Source: Phocaeicola sp.
GTDB lineage: Bacteria; Bacteroidota; Bacteroidia; Bacteroidales; Bacteroidaceae
DNA length: 24,313 nucleotides
Direction: 5' to 3'
Assembly: GCA_020026225.1 (NCBI GenBank)
Contig: JAHHQU010000034.1
Span: forward strand, 1-24,313
A program made the translations under genes and the position numbers. Of this stretch, positions 1 through 8,493 are shown piece by piece (within the stretch, counting starts at the first letter, position 1; each line of letters opens with the position of its first letter). The notes beneath the pieces are model-generated. The model did not search any database, was not told the origin of the DNA, and worked only from the letters and a program-made list of their open reading frames with translations.

Positions 1-78
1 TATAAACTAAATTATTGAATATCAATAGATAAAGATGTTCTTAAGGGACGACTAAATAATATACTTTCAATATCTACC

Positions 79-102
79 TAAAGTCCTTTCAATCGGACTT
101 TA
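79..102. other. Short hairpin, AT-rich leader region
   Basis: An 8-bp perfect inverted repeat (TAAAGTCC at 79-86, GGACTTTA at 95-102) encloses an 8-nt loop. No uridine tract follows, so it is not a convincing terminator by itself. It lies just before a second hairpin and may belong to the 3' end of a gene left of the window. Confidence 0.4.
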
Positions 103-109
103 TACATAA

Positions 110-147
110 ATACCCTCGTTGTATAATACAGCGAGGGTATTTTATTT
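110..147 (+). terminator. Rho-independent terminator of an upstream plus-strand transcript
   Basis: A perfect 9-bp stem (ATACCCTCG at 110-118, CGAGGGTAT at 132-140) with a 13-nt loop is followed by TTTATTT. The T-rich side lies to the right, so it fits a plus-strand transcript that begins left of the window. That gene is not visible here. Confidence 0.6.
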
Positions 148-176
148 CTATAGATTCTTTCACTAACCTCTTCTTC

Positions 177-184
177 TAACTTTG
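177..184 (+). promoter_or_regulatory. Candidate -7 element (TAACTTTG) in the 1-342 intergenic region
   Basis: TAACTTTG matches the Bacteroides -7 consensus TAnnTTTG. The expected TTTG-like -33 element is poor. If used, transcription would start near 190 and run to the strong terminator at 271-309, giving a non-coding RNA of about 120 nt. No credible ORF lies in between. Confidence 0.35.
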
Positions 185-189
185 ATAAT

Positions 190-309
190 TCGGAGATTTT
201 TTCATTGTCCTGCGTGACAGGTGTTTAACACCATTCAAAGAATCAGATGTCAGTAGGTACAACTAACAAGAAAAAGCCGTTTGCAAACAATTTGCAAACG
301 GCTTTTTTT
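190..309 (+). ncRNA. Candidate small non-coding RNA
   Basis: The stretch is bounded by a -7-like box (177-184) and a strong intrinsic terminator (271-309) whose T run (303-309) suits plus-strand termination. It contains two small hairpins that share bases and so exclude each other: CCTG(209-212)/CAGG(218-221) and GGTG(220-223)/CACC(229-232). It has no ORF of note and matches no RNA family I recognise. The hairpin at 271-309 also ends secDF from the other side, which could alone explain its presence. This is inference. Confidence 0.25.
271..309. terminator. Bidirectional intrinsic terminator downstream of secDF
   Basis: A perfect 17-bp inverted repeat (271-287 with 291-307) encloses a 3-nt loop, CAA. 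The stem core is GCCGTTTGCAAA and is flanked by A5 on the left and T7 on the right. The outer A/T pairs therefore provide a U tract in both directions. It begins 33 bases beyond the secDF stop on the minus strand. Confidence 0.85.
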
Positions 310-342
310 ATCAGGTCAGCCCAAAGGCTGAATCGTTATTCC

Positions 343-3309
343 TTAAGCTTTAACGTCATCAGTGCCTTCTGGCAATTTGTTGCCCAAAGTGAGATAAGCA
401 GTAGGAGCTGCAATGAACAATGATGACAATGTACCGAATACGACACCGAGAATCATTGCGAATGCAAAGCTACGAATGCTATCACCACCCAAGATGATGA
501 TACTCAACAATACGATCAATGTAGATACTGAAGTATTGATGGTACGAGCCAATGTAGTATTCAAAGAATCGTTGAACAACTGGCCACGTTCACGTCTCGG
601 ATACAAGTGCAAGAATTCACGAATACGGTCGAAGATAACCACCTTATCGTTGATTGAGTAACCGATAGCTGTCAAGATTGCACCGATGAATGTCTGGTCA
701 ATTTCCAAAGAGAATGGCAAGATTCCCCAGAAGATTGAATACATACCGATAATCAAGAAAGTATCCAAAGTCAATGCAACGGTTGCACCGATACTAAATG
801 CGATGTTATTAAAGCGAACCAAGATATACAAACCGATTGCAATCAAAGCCAAAACAACTGACCAAACAGCTGAAGTTTTGATATCGTCAGCAATACTTGG
901 ACCGACTTTCTGAGAACTGATGATAGAACCACCGGCACGATTATCGCGGTCAATGAAGACTTCCAAAGTAGTGCCTTCACCGAGCAATTTGCCTTCTTTC
1001 AATGACTGGTACAAGAATTCTTCGATTTCAGCATCGATAGTTGGAGAATCATCTGTGATACGGTAGTTAGTAGTCACACGGATTGTTTTTCCATCAGCAC
1101 CCAAAGCGATAGCCTGAACGTTGGCATCACCAACCTTTGGCTGAAGCAATGAACGTACTTGTTCTGGCTGTACAGTCTGTTCGAACTGAACAACGAAGTT
1201 ACGACCACCTGTAAAGTCGATACTCTGAGCCAATCCACGAACCATGAACGAAGCGATACAAGCAACGATAGCAATTCCCCAGATAGTGAATGAAATCTTA
1301 GATACACCCATAAAGTTGAAGTGTACGTTCTGCATCAAGTTCTTAGAGATACCAGTAGTAAAGGTCAAGTTCATCCATTTATCTTTAGCCATAAAGTGTT
1401 CGTAAACCAGACGAGTCAAGAATACGGCTGAGAAGAATGAACAGAGGATACCGATAATCAAAGTAGTTGCGAAACCACGGATAGGACCTGTACCAAAGTT
1501 GAACAAGATAATACCTGTGATGATAGATGTCAAGTTAGAGTCGAAGATTGCAGAGAATGCGTTAGAGTAACCTTCAGACAAAGCCTGCTTAGTACCCTTA
1601 CCGGCTCTCAACTCTTCTTTTGTACGTTCATAAATCAATACGTTAGCATCCACGGCCATACCTAATGACAATACCATACCGGCGATACCTGACATTGTCA
1701 GAGCAGCATGGAAAGATGTAAGGATACCCAAAGTAAAGAAGAAGTTAACGAACAATGCAGCGTTAGCAACCATACCTGGGATGAAACCGTACATGACGCA
1801 CATGTAAAGCATCAAAACGATCAAGGCAACGATAAATGAAATGATACCCTGATTGATTGATTCCTGACCCAATGACGGACCTACGATATCTTCCTGTACG
1901 ATACGAGCAGGTGCCGGCATCTTACCAGTTTTCAATACGTTAGCCAAGTCCTTTGTAAGTTCTGGAGTAAAGTTACCGGTGATCTGAGAGTTACCGCCAG
2001 TAATTTCACTGTTTACACGAGGGGCAGAATATACATAACCATCCAATACGATAGCGATTTCACGACCGATGTTCTTTTTAGTCAAAGCAGCCCAACGACG
2101 TGAACCTTCTGTATTCATAGACATGCTTACACATGGCTTGTTGAATTGGTCATATTCATCTTTTGCAGTAGTAACTACGTCACCTTCCAAAGGAGCACGT
2201 CCGTTACGTTCTGTCGATTTGATAGCGTAAAGTTCGAAGATACGGCCAGACTTGTCAAAGTCAGCAGCTTTTACACCCCACATCAACTTCAAGTCACGTG
2301 GGAACACTTCCTTCACTTCTTTAGTACGCAAGATTGAGTTGATAGTAACGGTATCGTTCGCATCAGCATAACCTACGATACAGCCCTGACCACTTTGATT
2401 CAACTGCATTACAGCCAACAAAGGATGTTCTTTCTTAGCCTGTTCCAAGTTAGCAGCAGCTGGTTTGTTACCTTTCAATGCTGCAGCCAAACTATCTTTT
2501 GCAGAAACAGCCTGAGCTTTTTCAGTTTCAACTTCTTCTGCAGGAGTAGCTACAGCCTGCAAATCATGAGCACGGCTGTCTGCTGTAATCATAGAAGGAA
2601 CGATATCTTTTGCTTCGTAAGTTTCCCAGAATTCCAAGTTAGCAGAACCTTGAAGCAACTTTCTAACTCGTTCCGGTTCTTTGATACCCGGCAATTCCAC
2701 CATGATACGGCCCATCTTTCCTTCCAAAGTCTGGATGTTAGGCTGAACAACACCAAAGCGGTCGATACGAGTACGTAATACATTATAAGAATTTTCTACT
2801 GCAGCTTTAACTTCTGAACGCAATACAGATTCTACTTCAGAATCAGTACTACGGGTATTTACTTTGTCTTTCAACTGCTGAGTTGCGAAAAGCTCTGCAA
2901 GTTTACCATTAGGAGCCAGCTTCTTGTATTCTCTAATGAATAAAGTAACGAAGTCATCCTGGCTTGTAACCTGCAATTTTGCAGCTTCGGAAATTGCCTT
3001 ATTGAAAGCTTCATCTGTTTTGTTATCAGCCAAAGTCTTAACCACATCAGGAATAGACACTTCGAGGATAACATTCATACCACCCTTCAAATCAAGACCT
3101 AAACCAATCTCCTGCTCGCGACATTCTTTCAGCGAATACCAGAGCCAAACTTTCTCGTTCTGCATTGAGTCGAGGTAATGTGTTTCTCCCTTTGGATCTT
3201 CAGCCGCTTTACCCACATGGTAGCGAGTTACGAAAGAAAATGATAGGTAAAATGCACATGCCAAGGTCAACAGAACCGCAAAAGTCTTTACAAATCCTTT
3301 GTTTTGCAT
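343..3309 (-). CDS. secDF: Protein translocase subunit SecDF (fused SecD-SecF)
   Basis: This is an inner-membrane RND-type accessory of the Sec translocon that uses the proton-motive force to complete export of proteins through SecYEG. The 988-aa product is a SecD-SecF fusion. It has an N-terminal membrane segment (about residues 8-28) and the SecD hallmark GLDLKGGMNV near 71-80. A large periplasmic P1 region follows, with an Ala/Lys/Glu-rich insert near 255-300 as often seen in Bacteroidetes. The SecD transmembrane bundle contains AVDANVLIYER (Asp554). A second half begins near residue 660, with its own periplasmic domain and the SecF motif GYSINDKVVIFDR (Asp888). The two Asp residues correspond to those implicated in proton movement in the family. 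A -7 promoter element lies about 55 bases upstream and a strong terminator follows. It appears monocistronic. Confidence 0.97.
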   Translation of the reverse strand: MQNKGFVKTFAVLLTLACAFYLSFSFVTRYHVGKAAEDPKGETHYLDSMQNEKVWLWYSLKECREQEIGLGLDLKGGMNVILEVSIPDVVKTLADNKTDEAFNKAISEAAKLQVTSQDDFVTLFIREYKKLAPNGKLAELFATQQLKDKVNTRSTDSEVESVLRSEVKAAVENSYNVLRTRIDRFGVVQPNIQTLEGKMGRIMVELPGIKEPERVRKLLQGSANLEFWETYEAKDIVPSMITADSRAHDLQAVATPAEEVETEKAQAVSAKDSLAAALKGNKPAAANLEQAKKEHPLLAVMQLNQSGQGCIVGYADANDTVTINSILRTKEVKEVFPRDLKLMWGVKAADFDKSGRIFELYAIKSTERNGRAPLEGDVVTTAKDEYDQFNKPCVSMSMNTEGSRRWAALTKKNIGREIAIVLDGYVYSAPRVNSEITGGNSQITGNFTPELTKDLANVLKTGKMPAPARIVQEDIVGPSLGQESINQGIISFIVALIVLMLYMCVMYGFIPGMVANAALFVNFFFTLGILTSFHAALTMSGIAGMVLSLGMAVDANVLIYERTKEELRAGKGTKQALSEGYSNAFSAIFDSNLTSIITGIILFNFGTGPIRGFATTLIIGILCSFFSAVFLTRLVYEHFMAKDKWMNLTFTTGISKNLMQNVHFNFMGVSKISFTIWGIAIVACIASFMVRGLAQSIDFTGGRNFVVQFEQTVQPEQVRSLLQPKVGDANVQAIALGADGKTIRVTTNYRITDDSPTIDAEIEEFLYQSLKEGKLLGEGTTLEVFIDRDNRAGGSIISSQKVGPSIADDIKTSAVWSVVLALIAIGLYILVRFNNIAFSIGATVALTLDTFLIIGMYSIFWGILPFSLEIDQTFIGAILTAIGYSINDKVVIFDRIREFLHLYPRRERGQLFNDSLNTTLARTINTSVSTLIVLLSIIILGGDSIRSFAFAMILGVVFGTLSSLFIAAPTAYLTLGNKLPEGTDDVKA

Positions 3310-3363
3310 GTTAATTAATTTATTTTTATATACTTTTTTATTAAATACGATTTTTCAAGGTTG

Positions 3364-3391
3364 CAAATATAGTTTTTTTTTCATTCACAAG
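3364..3391 (-). promoter_or_regulatory. Putative secDF promoter
   Basis: On the minus strand TATATTTG (3371-3364) matches the Bacteroides -7 consensus TAnnTTTG. CTTG (3391-3388) is a candidate -33 element, with a 16-nt spacer that is shorter than the usual 19-21. Expected transcription start is about 45-50 bases before the secDF ATG at 3309. Confidence 0.6.
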
Positions 3392-3426
3392 AGGAATGCT
3401 TTTGAATAAATTAGGGGTTATCAAGC

Positions 3427-3463
3427 AAAAAAGGATGCAAATCTATTGTTTTGCACCCTTTTT
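3427..3463 (-). terminator. Terminator after the M3 peptidase gene
   Basis: The stem pairs GGATGCAAA (3433-3441) with TTTGCACCC (3450-3458), extended by flanking A/T pairs. The single mismatch is A.C in a plus-strand RNA but a tolerated G.U in a minus-strand RNA. A T6 tract follows on the minus strand (3432-3427). Both facts assign it to the minus-strand operon whose last stop is at 3487. Confidence 0.8.
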
Positions 3464-3486
3464 ACTATAATTTTTGATACTTTTCT

Positions 3487-5580
3487 TTATTTTAATCCTC
3501 TATTTTTCAACAAAGGCTCTAATTTAGGTTCACATCCGCGGAAACTGATGTATAATTTCATCGGATCGTCACTTCCTCCGCGTTCCAAGATGTTCTTTCT
3601 GAAAGCATTGGCTACTTCCGGATTGAAAATTCCTTCTTCTTTGAAATAGGCAAAAGCATCGGCGTCCAAACGTTCTGCCCACAGGTAACTGTAGTAACCG
3701 GCTTCATATCCGCCCATAATGTGGTTAAAATAGGTGGCACGGTAACGAGGTGCTATTTCGGGTATTAATCCCAACTGGTCCATGATGTGCTTCTCGTAAG
3801 CTACCACGTCCAGATTTTGGGTATCTGTGAGCAGATGGAGTTCCATATCGAGAAGAGCAGCTGCCAATAGCTCGGTGGTCATAAATCCTTGATTGAAAAG
3901 ATTTTGATTTTCAATTTTGGCTATCAGTTCGTCCGAAATAGGTTCACGTGTCTGATAATGCTTTGCATATACTTTCAAAACTTCTGGTTCAATAACCCAA
4001 TGTTCCATCAGCTGGGAAGGAAGTTCCACGAAATCTTGTGCTACGGATGTGCCGGATACGCCCGCATAAGTACATTGAGTCAACATTCCGTGCAAGGCAT
4101 GTCCAAATTCATGGAACATGGTACGGGCCTCATCAATACTTAATAAGGAAGGAGTATCTGCTGTAGGCTTCGTAAAACTAGCTACGTTATAAATCAGTGG
4201 ACGGACTCCTGCTTTCTGCTCGCGGAAATTGCTCATCCATGCACCGCTGCGTTTGGTGCTGCGAGGCAGGTAATCCGCATAAAATACACCCAAGAAGGTA
4301 CCGTCGGCATCGTTCACCAAGTACGTTTTTACTTCTGGGTTATACACGGACAACGTATCTACTGAAGTCAATTTCAAGCCGTACAACTGATCTACTACAT
4401 AGAAAAGTCCTTTCTGTACATCTTCCTGACTGAAATAGGGCTTGATCTCATCTTCATTCAAATTGTATTTCTCTTGACGAAGTTTTTCTGCATAATACCA
4501 CCAGTCCCATGCAGCCAATTTTTCTCCTTTTCCTTCGCGATCCATGATTTTCTGCAACTCGGCCGCTTCTTTCTTGGCGTTTTGAAGAGAATAGCCCCAC
4601 AAATCATGCAAGAAATTCATGACATTTTCAGGTTTCTTGGCCATATTGTCGTCCAATACGTAAGCTGCATACGTGTCGAAGCCCATCAATCTTGCTTTCT
4701 CTAAACGGAGGGTCAGAATCTGCTTCAAGACTTCTTTATTGTCATTGGCATCGTTATGATTGCCCATGGAAGTATAGGCTTCATACATCTGCTTTCTCAA
4801 TTCACGGTTCTGTGCATACTGCAACAAGGGCAAACGGCTTGATTCTTGGAGGGTAAACAACCATTTGCCTTCTTTCCCTTTTTCTTTGGCTTCTGCAGCC
4901 GCACCAGCAACGACCGAAGCAGGAAGTCCTTTCAGATCGGCTTCATCCTCAATCCATAATTCAAACGCATTGTTTTCAGCCAATACATGATTTTCAAAAG
5001 TAATGGTCAGTACAGACAAATCCTTGTTAATCTGACGCAAACGTTCTTGCTTGGCTGCATCCAATCCTGCTCCTGAGCGTACAAAAGACTTGTAATACTT
5101 GTCGAGCAAGTAATGTTGTTCGGTAGTCAGTTTCAATGATCCCGACTGTTCCTGTGCATGCAGTTCTGCCACACGCTTGTACAAGTCCTGATTCAAATAA
5201 ATGTTATCATTGTGTTCAGAAAGCATCGGAGCTATCTTTTCTTGAAGAGCCATCAACTCATCGCTCGCATCAGCCTCTGACAACGCAAAGAACACTCCAG
5301 ATACACGGGCTAAAATAGCTCCACTATTATCTAATGCTTCAATCGTATTTTCAAAGGTTGGCGATTCCGGGTTCTCCACAATAGCCTTGATTTCTTTATT
5401 CTGCTGTTCAACTCCTTTCAAGAAGGCAGGTTCATAATGTGCTTCCTTGATCTTACTGAAATCTGGGGTTCCGTATGGTGTCTGGAACTCTGTTAAAAAC
5501 GGATTGACTTCATCCGTTGCCGACTGTGTACATGCACTTACAACACAACTCATAGCAAAAGCGATTAGTATTTTTTTCAT
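3487..5580 (-). CDS. M3-family metallopeptidase lipoprotein (peptidyl-dipeptidase Dcp-like)
   Basis: This is a zinc-dependent oligopeptidase of the M3 family, probably removing dipeptides or degrading short peptides in the cell envelope. The 697-aa product has a lipoprotein signal peptide ending in the lipobox VSAC (Cys17). The residues after Cys17 lack an obvious Bacteroidetes surface-export signal, so a periplasm-facing anchor is more likely. The zinc motif HEFGH is at 490-494, followed by VELPSQLMEHW, which is expected to supply the third (Glu) zinc ligand. Length fits the 680-710 aa typical of the Dcp subgroup. E. coli Dcp is soluble, so lipidation is a difference from the model enzyme. 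It is the last gene of a likely four-gene operon, 27 bases after the EEP-family gene, and ends before a terminator. Dcp versus oligopeptidase A specificity cannot be settled from sequence alone. Confidence 0.92.
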   Translation of the reverse strand: MKKILIAFAMSCVVSACTQSATDEVNPFLTEFQTPYGTPDFSKIKEAHYEPAFLKGVEQQNKEIKAIVENPESPTFENTIEALDNSGAILARVSGVFFALSEADASDELMALQEKIAPMLSEHNDNIYLNQDLYKRVAELHAQEQSGSLKLTTEQHYLLDKYYKSFVRSGAGLDAAKQERLRQINKDLSVLTITFENHVLAENNAFELWIEDEADLKGLPASVVAGAAAEAKEKGKEGKWLFTLQESSRLPLLQYAQNRELRKQMYEAYTSMGNHNDANDNKEVLKQILTLRLEKARLMGFDTYAAYVLDDNMAKKPENVMNFLHDLWGYSLQNAKKEAAELQKIMDREGKGEKLAAWDWWYYAEKLRQEKYNLNEDEIKPYFSQEDVQKGLFYVVDQLYGLKLTSVDTLSVYNPEVKTYLVNDADGTFLGVFYADYLPRSTKRSGAWMSNFREQKAGVRPLIYNVASFTKPTADTPSLLSIDEARTMFHEFGHALHGMLTQCTYAGVSGTSVAQDFVELPSQLMEHWVIEPEVLKVYAKHYQTREPISDELIAKIENQNLFNQGFMTTELLAAALLDMELHLLTDTQNLDVVAYEKHIMDQLGLIPEIAPRYRATYFNHIMGGYEAGYYSYLWAERLDADAFAYFKEEGIFNPEVANAFRKNILERGGSDDPMKLYISFRGCEPKLEPLLKNRGLK

Positions 5581-5607
5581 CTTATGATTGAATTATTAAA
5601 GAGAGAC

Positions 5608-6678
5608 TTATCTTTCAAGCAAACACCACACCGGATAATGATCGGAGGCATCAATTGAACGGTCCACCTTGCATTGGAGTACCCGATAAGCCTTTCCTAC
5701 CATCATGTGGTCTATACGGAAAAACAAAAAGTTACGATAATAAGTAATACCCGGTCCGTTTCCGGCTTCTACAAAAGCATCCTGCAAGCCTTCAGCTATG
5801 ATCCGGTGAGCGTATGATATAGGGGTATCATTGAAATCACCGCAAACTATGATATTCTGGTTATCAAGTGAATGAATTTTCTTGGCTACGATGTCAGCCT
5901 GAGGAGCTCGGATTACTACCGCATCTGCCAATTTATGCACCAAATGCTTGCTGTCCGACTTGACCTTCTTATTTTTCGGATCCTTTAAAATCTCTTTATA
6001 CATGTATTTATCCTGGTCGTTCAACTTATTTGATTCCAGGTGGTTGACAATAAGCGGTATGGTTCCATCGGCAAGTTTGACACGAAAGTACACGCTTCCA
6101 TTTCCTGCACTGACCATTTGAATCGGTTCTGAAGACACAATCTTGTATTTGGAAAAACAAGCGATGCCCACATTCATAAAAGTGCGAGAATACTCAAAGT
6201 ATGGATATACCTTCTTCAAGCGCTTGATCAAGTTGGTATCCATGGTCGGAAATTCTTGGAGACAAACGATGTCAGCTCCCGATTGCAGAATATAATCCAA
6301 AGCAGGAACCACCTTTTTTCCTGACTCATCAACTTGCGACAGCATACCCTGCACATTGTATGTCAACACCTTCAATGTTTTTCCGTTTTTCTTTTCTACT
6401 GTTCCCAAATTGAAAGGGACATACGTGTCCAGTGCCTCCCAACCTATCAAGAAAAACAAGAAAGGCAGCAGTGCAAACTTCCATTTTACTATCAACCAGA
6501 ATACCAGAAAGAAGAAATTGGCAAGGATAAAAATAGGAATACATAATCCAGACAAAGCCAGTATCGGATGTGCTACCGGCGATAAGTATGGAGAAAATGC
6601 ACACAACAAATACCCGAGTCCTACTATTACGTTACCAACCAATAGCAAGAGTCCCAAAGTGTTTCTAACAACATTCAT
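5608..6678 (-). CDS. Membrane-anchored endonuclease/exonuclease/phosphatase family protein
   Basis: The 356-aa product starts with three hydrophobic segments (about residues 8-28, 36-64 and 68-82). An EEP (DNase I/sphingomyelinase-like) domain begins near 102. Family motifs are present in order: LTYNVQG (Asn108), CLQEF (Glu142, metal ligand), NHLES, CGDFND and C-terminal SDHYPV (His347). Catalytic residues therefore look intact and a Mg-dependent phosphodiesterase is expected. The substrate could be a nucleic acid, phospholipid or sugar phosphate, and sequence alone does not decide. By the positive-inside rule the catalytic domain could face the periplasm, but this is inference. The gene starts six bases after the upstream rhomboid gene stops and lies 27 bases before the M3 peptidase gene, so it is probably co-transcribed with them. 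Confidence 0.9.
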   Translation of the reverse strand: MNVVRNTLGLLLLVGNVIVGLGYLLCAFSPYLSPVAHPILALSGLCIPIFILANFFFLVFWLIVKWKFALLPFLFFLIGWEALDTYVPFNLGTVEKKNGKTLKVLTYNVQGMLSQVDESGKKVVPALDYILQSGADIVCLQEFPTMDTNLIKRLKKVYPYFEYSRTFMNVGIACFSKYKIVSSEPIQMVSAGNGSVYFRVKLADGTIPLIVNHLESNKLNDQDKYMYKEILKDPKNKKVKSDSKHLVHKLADAVVIRAPQADIVAKKIHSLDNQNIIVCGDFNDTPISYAHRIIAEGLQDAFVEAGNGPGITYYRNFLFFRIDHMMVGKAYRVLQCKVDRSIDASDHYPVWCLLER

Positions 6679-6684
6679 ACAATC

Positions 6685-7668
6685 TTAACGTTTACTTGCG
6701 TCAAACAGGCGTCTCTTTTCTTCTTCTGTCAGATTGGTATAGCCTGATTTACGCACTTTATCTAAAATACGGTCTAATTCAGCTTCACGTTCTTTCTTTT
6801 GTGCATTAAAGTCATAGTTCTTCTGCTGTTCATTATAATGAACTTTCATTTTCGGCTTACGAGGGGGTCGCTTGAAACACAACTTTCCAGATAAGAAATC
6901 AAGAGTCTTATTAATCCAGTGCGTGTAATCGGTACCACGAGCCAATCCGGCAGCGAACCACCAGCCGGCTATTGCCCCTCCTAAATGAGCGATGTGACCG
7001 CCCGCATTGCCATACGACATGAAAAGCAAATCAAAAGCAACCATAAACAAGGCTACATATTTCAAGCGTACCGAACCCAAGAACATGAAAACAACTGGAT
7101 AGTTGGGTTCACGCACGGCCGTTGCCACAACAATGGCCAGCACGGAAGCAGAAGCTCCCAACAAAGAAGCATTGGGTAAAGTGGACTCAAAACCTGGAAG
7201 GATATTGTAAGCAAGAATAAAGCTCAAGCCGCCACAAATACCTCCTAATAAATACAATCCGCGAAAATGCTTGCTCGAAAAGAAGTTCAAGAACAAATGA
7301 CCAAACCAAAAGAGCCAAAGCATATTAAAGAGCAGATGAAACAATCCTACATGCATAAACATATAGGTGATGAGGGATAACGGCTGACGAAATAAAGTCG
7401 GCAGCCAAGCTGGCAACTGAAGATACTTCATCCAAGGATTTCCTGGAACATCAAACAATAGCAAAAAGAAGTTGACCAACGAAATGAACAAGAAAACGCC
7501 TACATTAATCAAGATAAAGCGGTTCACTACATTCCCCCAGTCAAACTGGAAATTGCCATAGTTTCCAAAACCTCTATAGTTGGAAAAGTCCTTGAAGTTT
7601 CTAAAGTTGCCTCTAAAACCTCTTCCGAACCCGAAGTTCGAACGATTATTAGTAGAATAGGTTCCCAT
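6685..7668 (-). CDS. Rhomboid-family intramembrane serine protease with low-complexity N-terminus
   Basis: This is a six-helix rhomboid protease expected to cleave transmembrane substrates within the bilayer. The catalytic dyad is visible: GASAS with Ser173, and AHLGGAIAG with His228 (His225 three residues earlier). The membrane core spans about residues 48-245. A charged cytosolic tail (about 265-327), ending TEEEKRRLFDASKR, resembles the DUF6576-type extension of Bacteroidetes rhomboids. Residues 1-45 are unusually rich in Gly, Phe, Asn, Arg and Tyr (repeats such as NFGFGRGFRGNF) and should be disordered. The start overlaps the last 20 bases of the upstream rhomboid gene in another frame, which suggests translational coupling. 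The natural substrate is unknown. Confidence 0.92.
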   Translation of the reverse strand: MGTYSTNNRSNFGFGRGFRGNFRNFKDFSNYRGFGNYGNFQFDWGNVVNRFILINVGVFLFISLVNFFLLLFDVPGNPWMKYLQLPAWLPTLFRQPLSLITYMFMHVGLFHLLFNMLWLFWFGHLFLNFFSSKHFRGLYLLGGICGGLSFILAYNILPGFESTLPNASLLGASASVLAIVVATAVREPNYPVVFMFLGSVRLKYVALFMVAFDLLFMSYGNAGGHIAHLGGAIAGWWFAAGLARGTDYTHWINKTLDFLSGKLCFKRPPRKPKMKVHYNEQQKNYDFNAQKKEREAELDRILDKVRKSGYTNLTEEEKRRLFDASKR

Positions 7669-8317
7669 TTTTCTTTTTCCAATAAAGGATTAACGCCAAG
7701 CCGAAAATCATACCGCCCAAATGAGCAAAGTGGGCAACGCCATCACCACCGGACATTCCCAAGAACAATTCCAGCACGAAATAACCGACAACGAAATATT
7801 TCGCCTTGATTGGCATCGGCAAAGGAAATACAAACATTTCCGAATTCGGGAACAGCATACCAAAAGCAAGCAGGATACCATATACAGCTCCTGAAGCACC
7901 TACAGTTCGAAACAAGTTCAAATACTCACCCATCGGAATGGTTCCCATCCCTGTATTCACCGCATCGTATGCAGCCAGAACTGAAGAGTAATGCACATAC
8001 TGCACCAATTCCTGAACCAATCCGGCACCGATACCGCAAATCAGGTAATAAGTCAAGAAACGCTTAGGTCCCCAAACCTGTTCCAAAACACGACCAAACA
8101 TCCACAAAGCAAACATGTTGAAAAAGATATGCTGGAAGTTGGCATGCATGAACATATAAGTTACAAGCTGTCCGACATTAAAGTCAGAAGCCAAAAAGAA
8201 GTGAAGACTTAATAAATTCTCAGCATCGATTCCATAACGCTTTGCTACTACGACACCGAAGAAACATAATACATTTATGATCAATAAGTTCTTCGTTACT
8301 GGAGGAAGATTATTCAT
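7649..8317 (-). CDS. Rhomboid-family intramembrane serine protease
   Basis: This is a compact rhomboid protease of 222 aa. The catalytic Ser142 lies in VGASGAVYG and His199 in AHFAHLGGMIFG. The family motif between loop 1 and TM2 is visible as MHANFQHIFFNMFALWMFG. A longer reading from 8347 is possible, but the -7 element at 8352-8345 puts the transcription start near 8338, downstream of that ATG. The start at 8317 (MNNLPPVTKN) also matches family N-termini better. It is the first gene of a likely operon with a second rhomboid, an EEP protein and an M3 peptidase. Both rhomboids keep Ser and His, so neither is a pseudoprotease. The substrate is unknown. Confidence 0.92.
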   Translation of the reverse strand: MNNLPPVTKNLLIINVLCFFGVVVAKRYGIDAENLLSLHFFLASDFNVGQLVTYMFMHANFQHIFFNMFALWMFGRVLEQVWGPKRFLTYYLICGIGAGLVQELVQYVHYSSVLAAYDAVNTGMGTIPMGEYLNLFRTVGASGAVYGILLAFGMLFPNSEMFVFPLPMPIKAKYFVVGYFVLELFLGMSGGDGVAHFAHLGGMIFGLALILYWKKKNGNLFY

Positions 8318-8344
8318 ATACTCTAAATCATTTAAATTCAGACA

Positions 8345-8378
8345 CAAAGTTACAATATTATTCCCGTATATGATAAAC
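8345..8378 (-). promoter_or_regulatory. Promoter of the rhomboid operon
   Basis: On the minus strand TAACTTTG (8352-8345) fits TAnnTTTG exactly. GTTTA (8378-8374) lies about 21 nt upstream as a -33-like element. The implied start site near 8338 gives a leader of about 20 nt to the ATG at 8317. Confidence 0.65.
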
Positions 8379-8423
8379 TCTTAATTTTTTTTAGAAATTC
8401 GTAGCCTAAAAGCCTGTCAAACA

Positions 8424-8453
8424 TTGAAATAAAGAAGAAAAAACTTAAATTTG
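8424..8453 (+). promoter_or_regulatory. Promoter of the GH2 beta-galactosidase gene
   Basis: TTG (8424-8426, preceded by A) and TAAATTTG (8446-8453) are separated by 19 nt. This is a near-perfect match to the Bacteroides housekeeping promoter (TTTG, 19-21 nt, TAnnTTTG). The expected start site is near 8460, giving a leader of about 34 nt. Confidence 0.75.
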
Positions 8454-8493
8454 TAACACATTTAGCAAATTACATTTATACTTACTTCGTATT

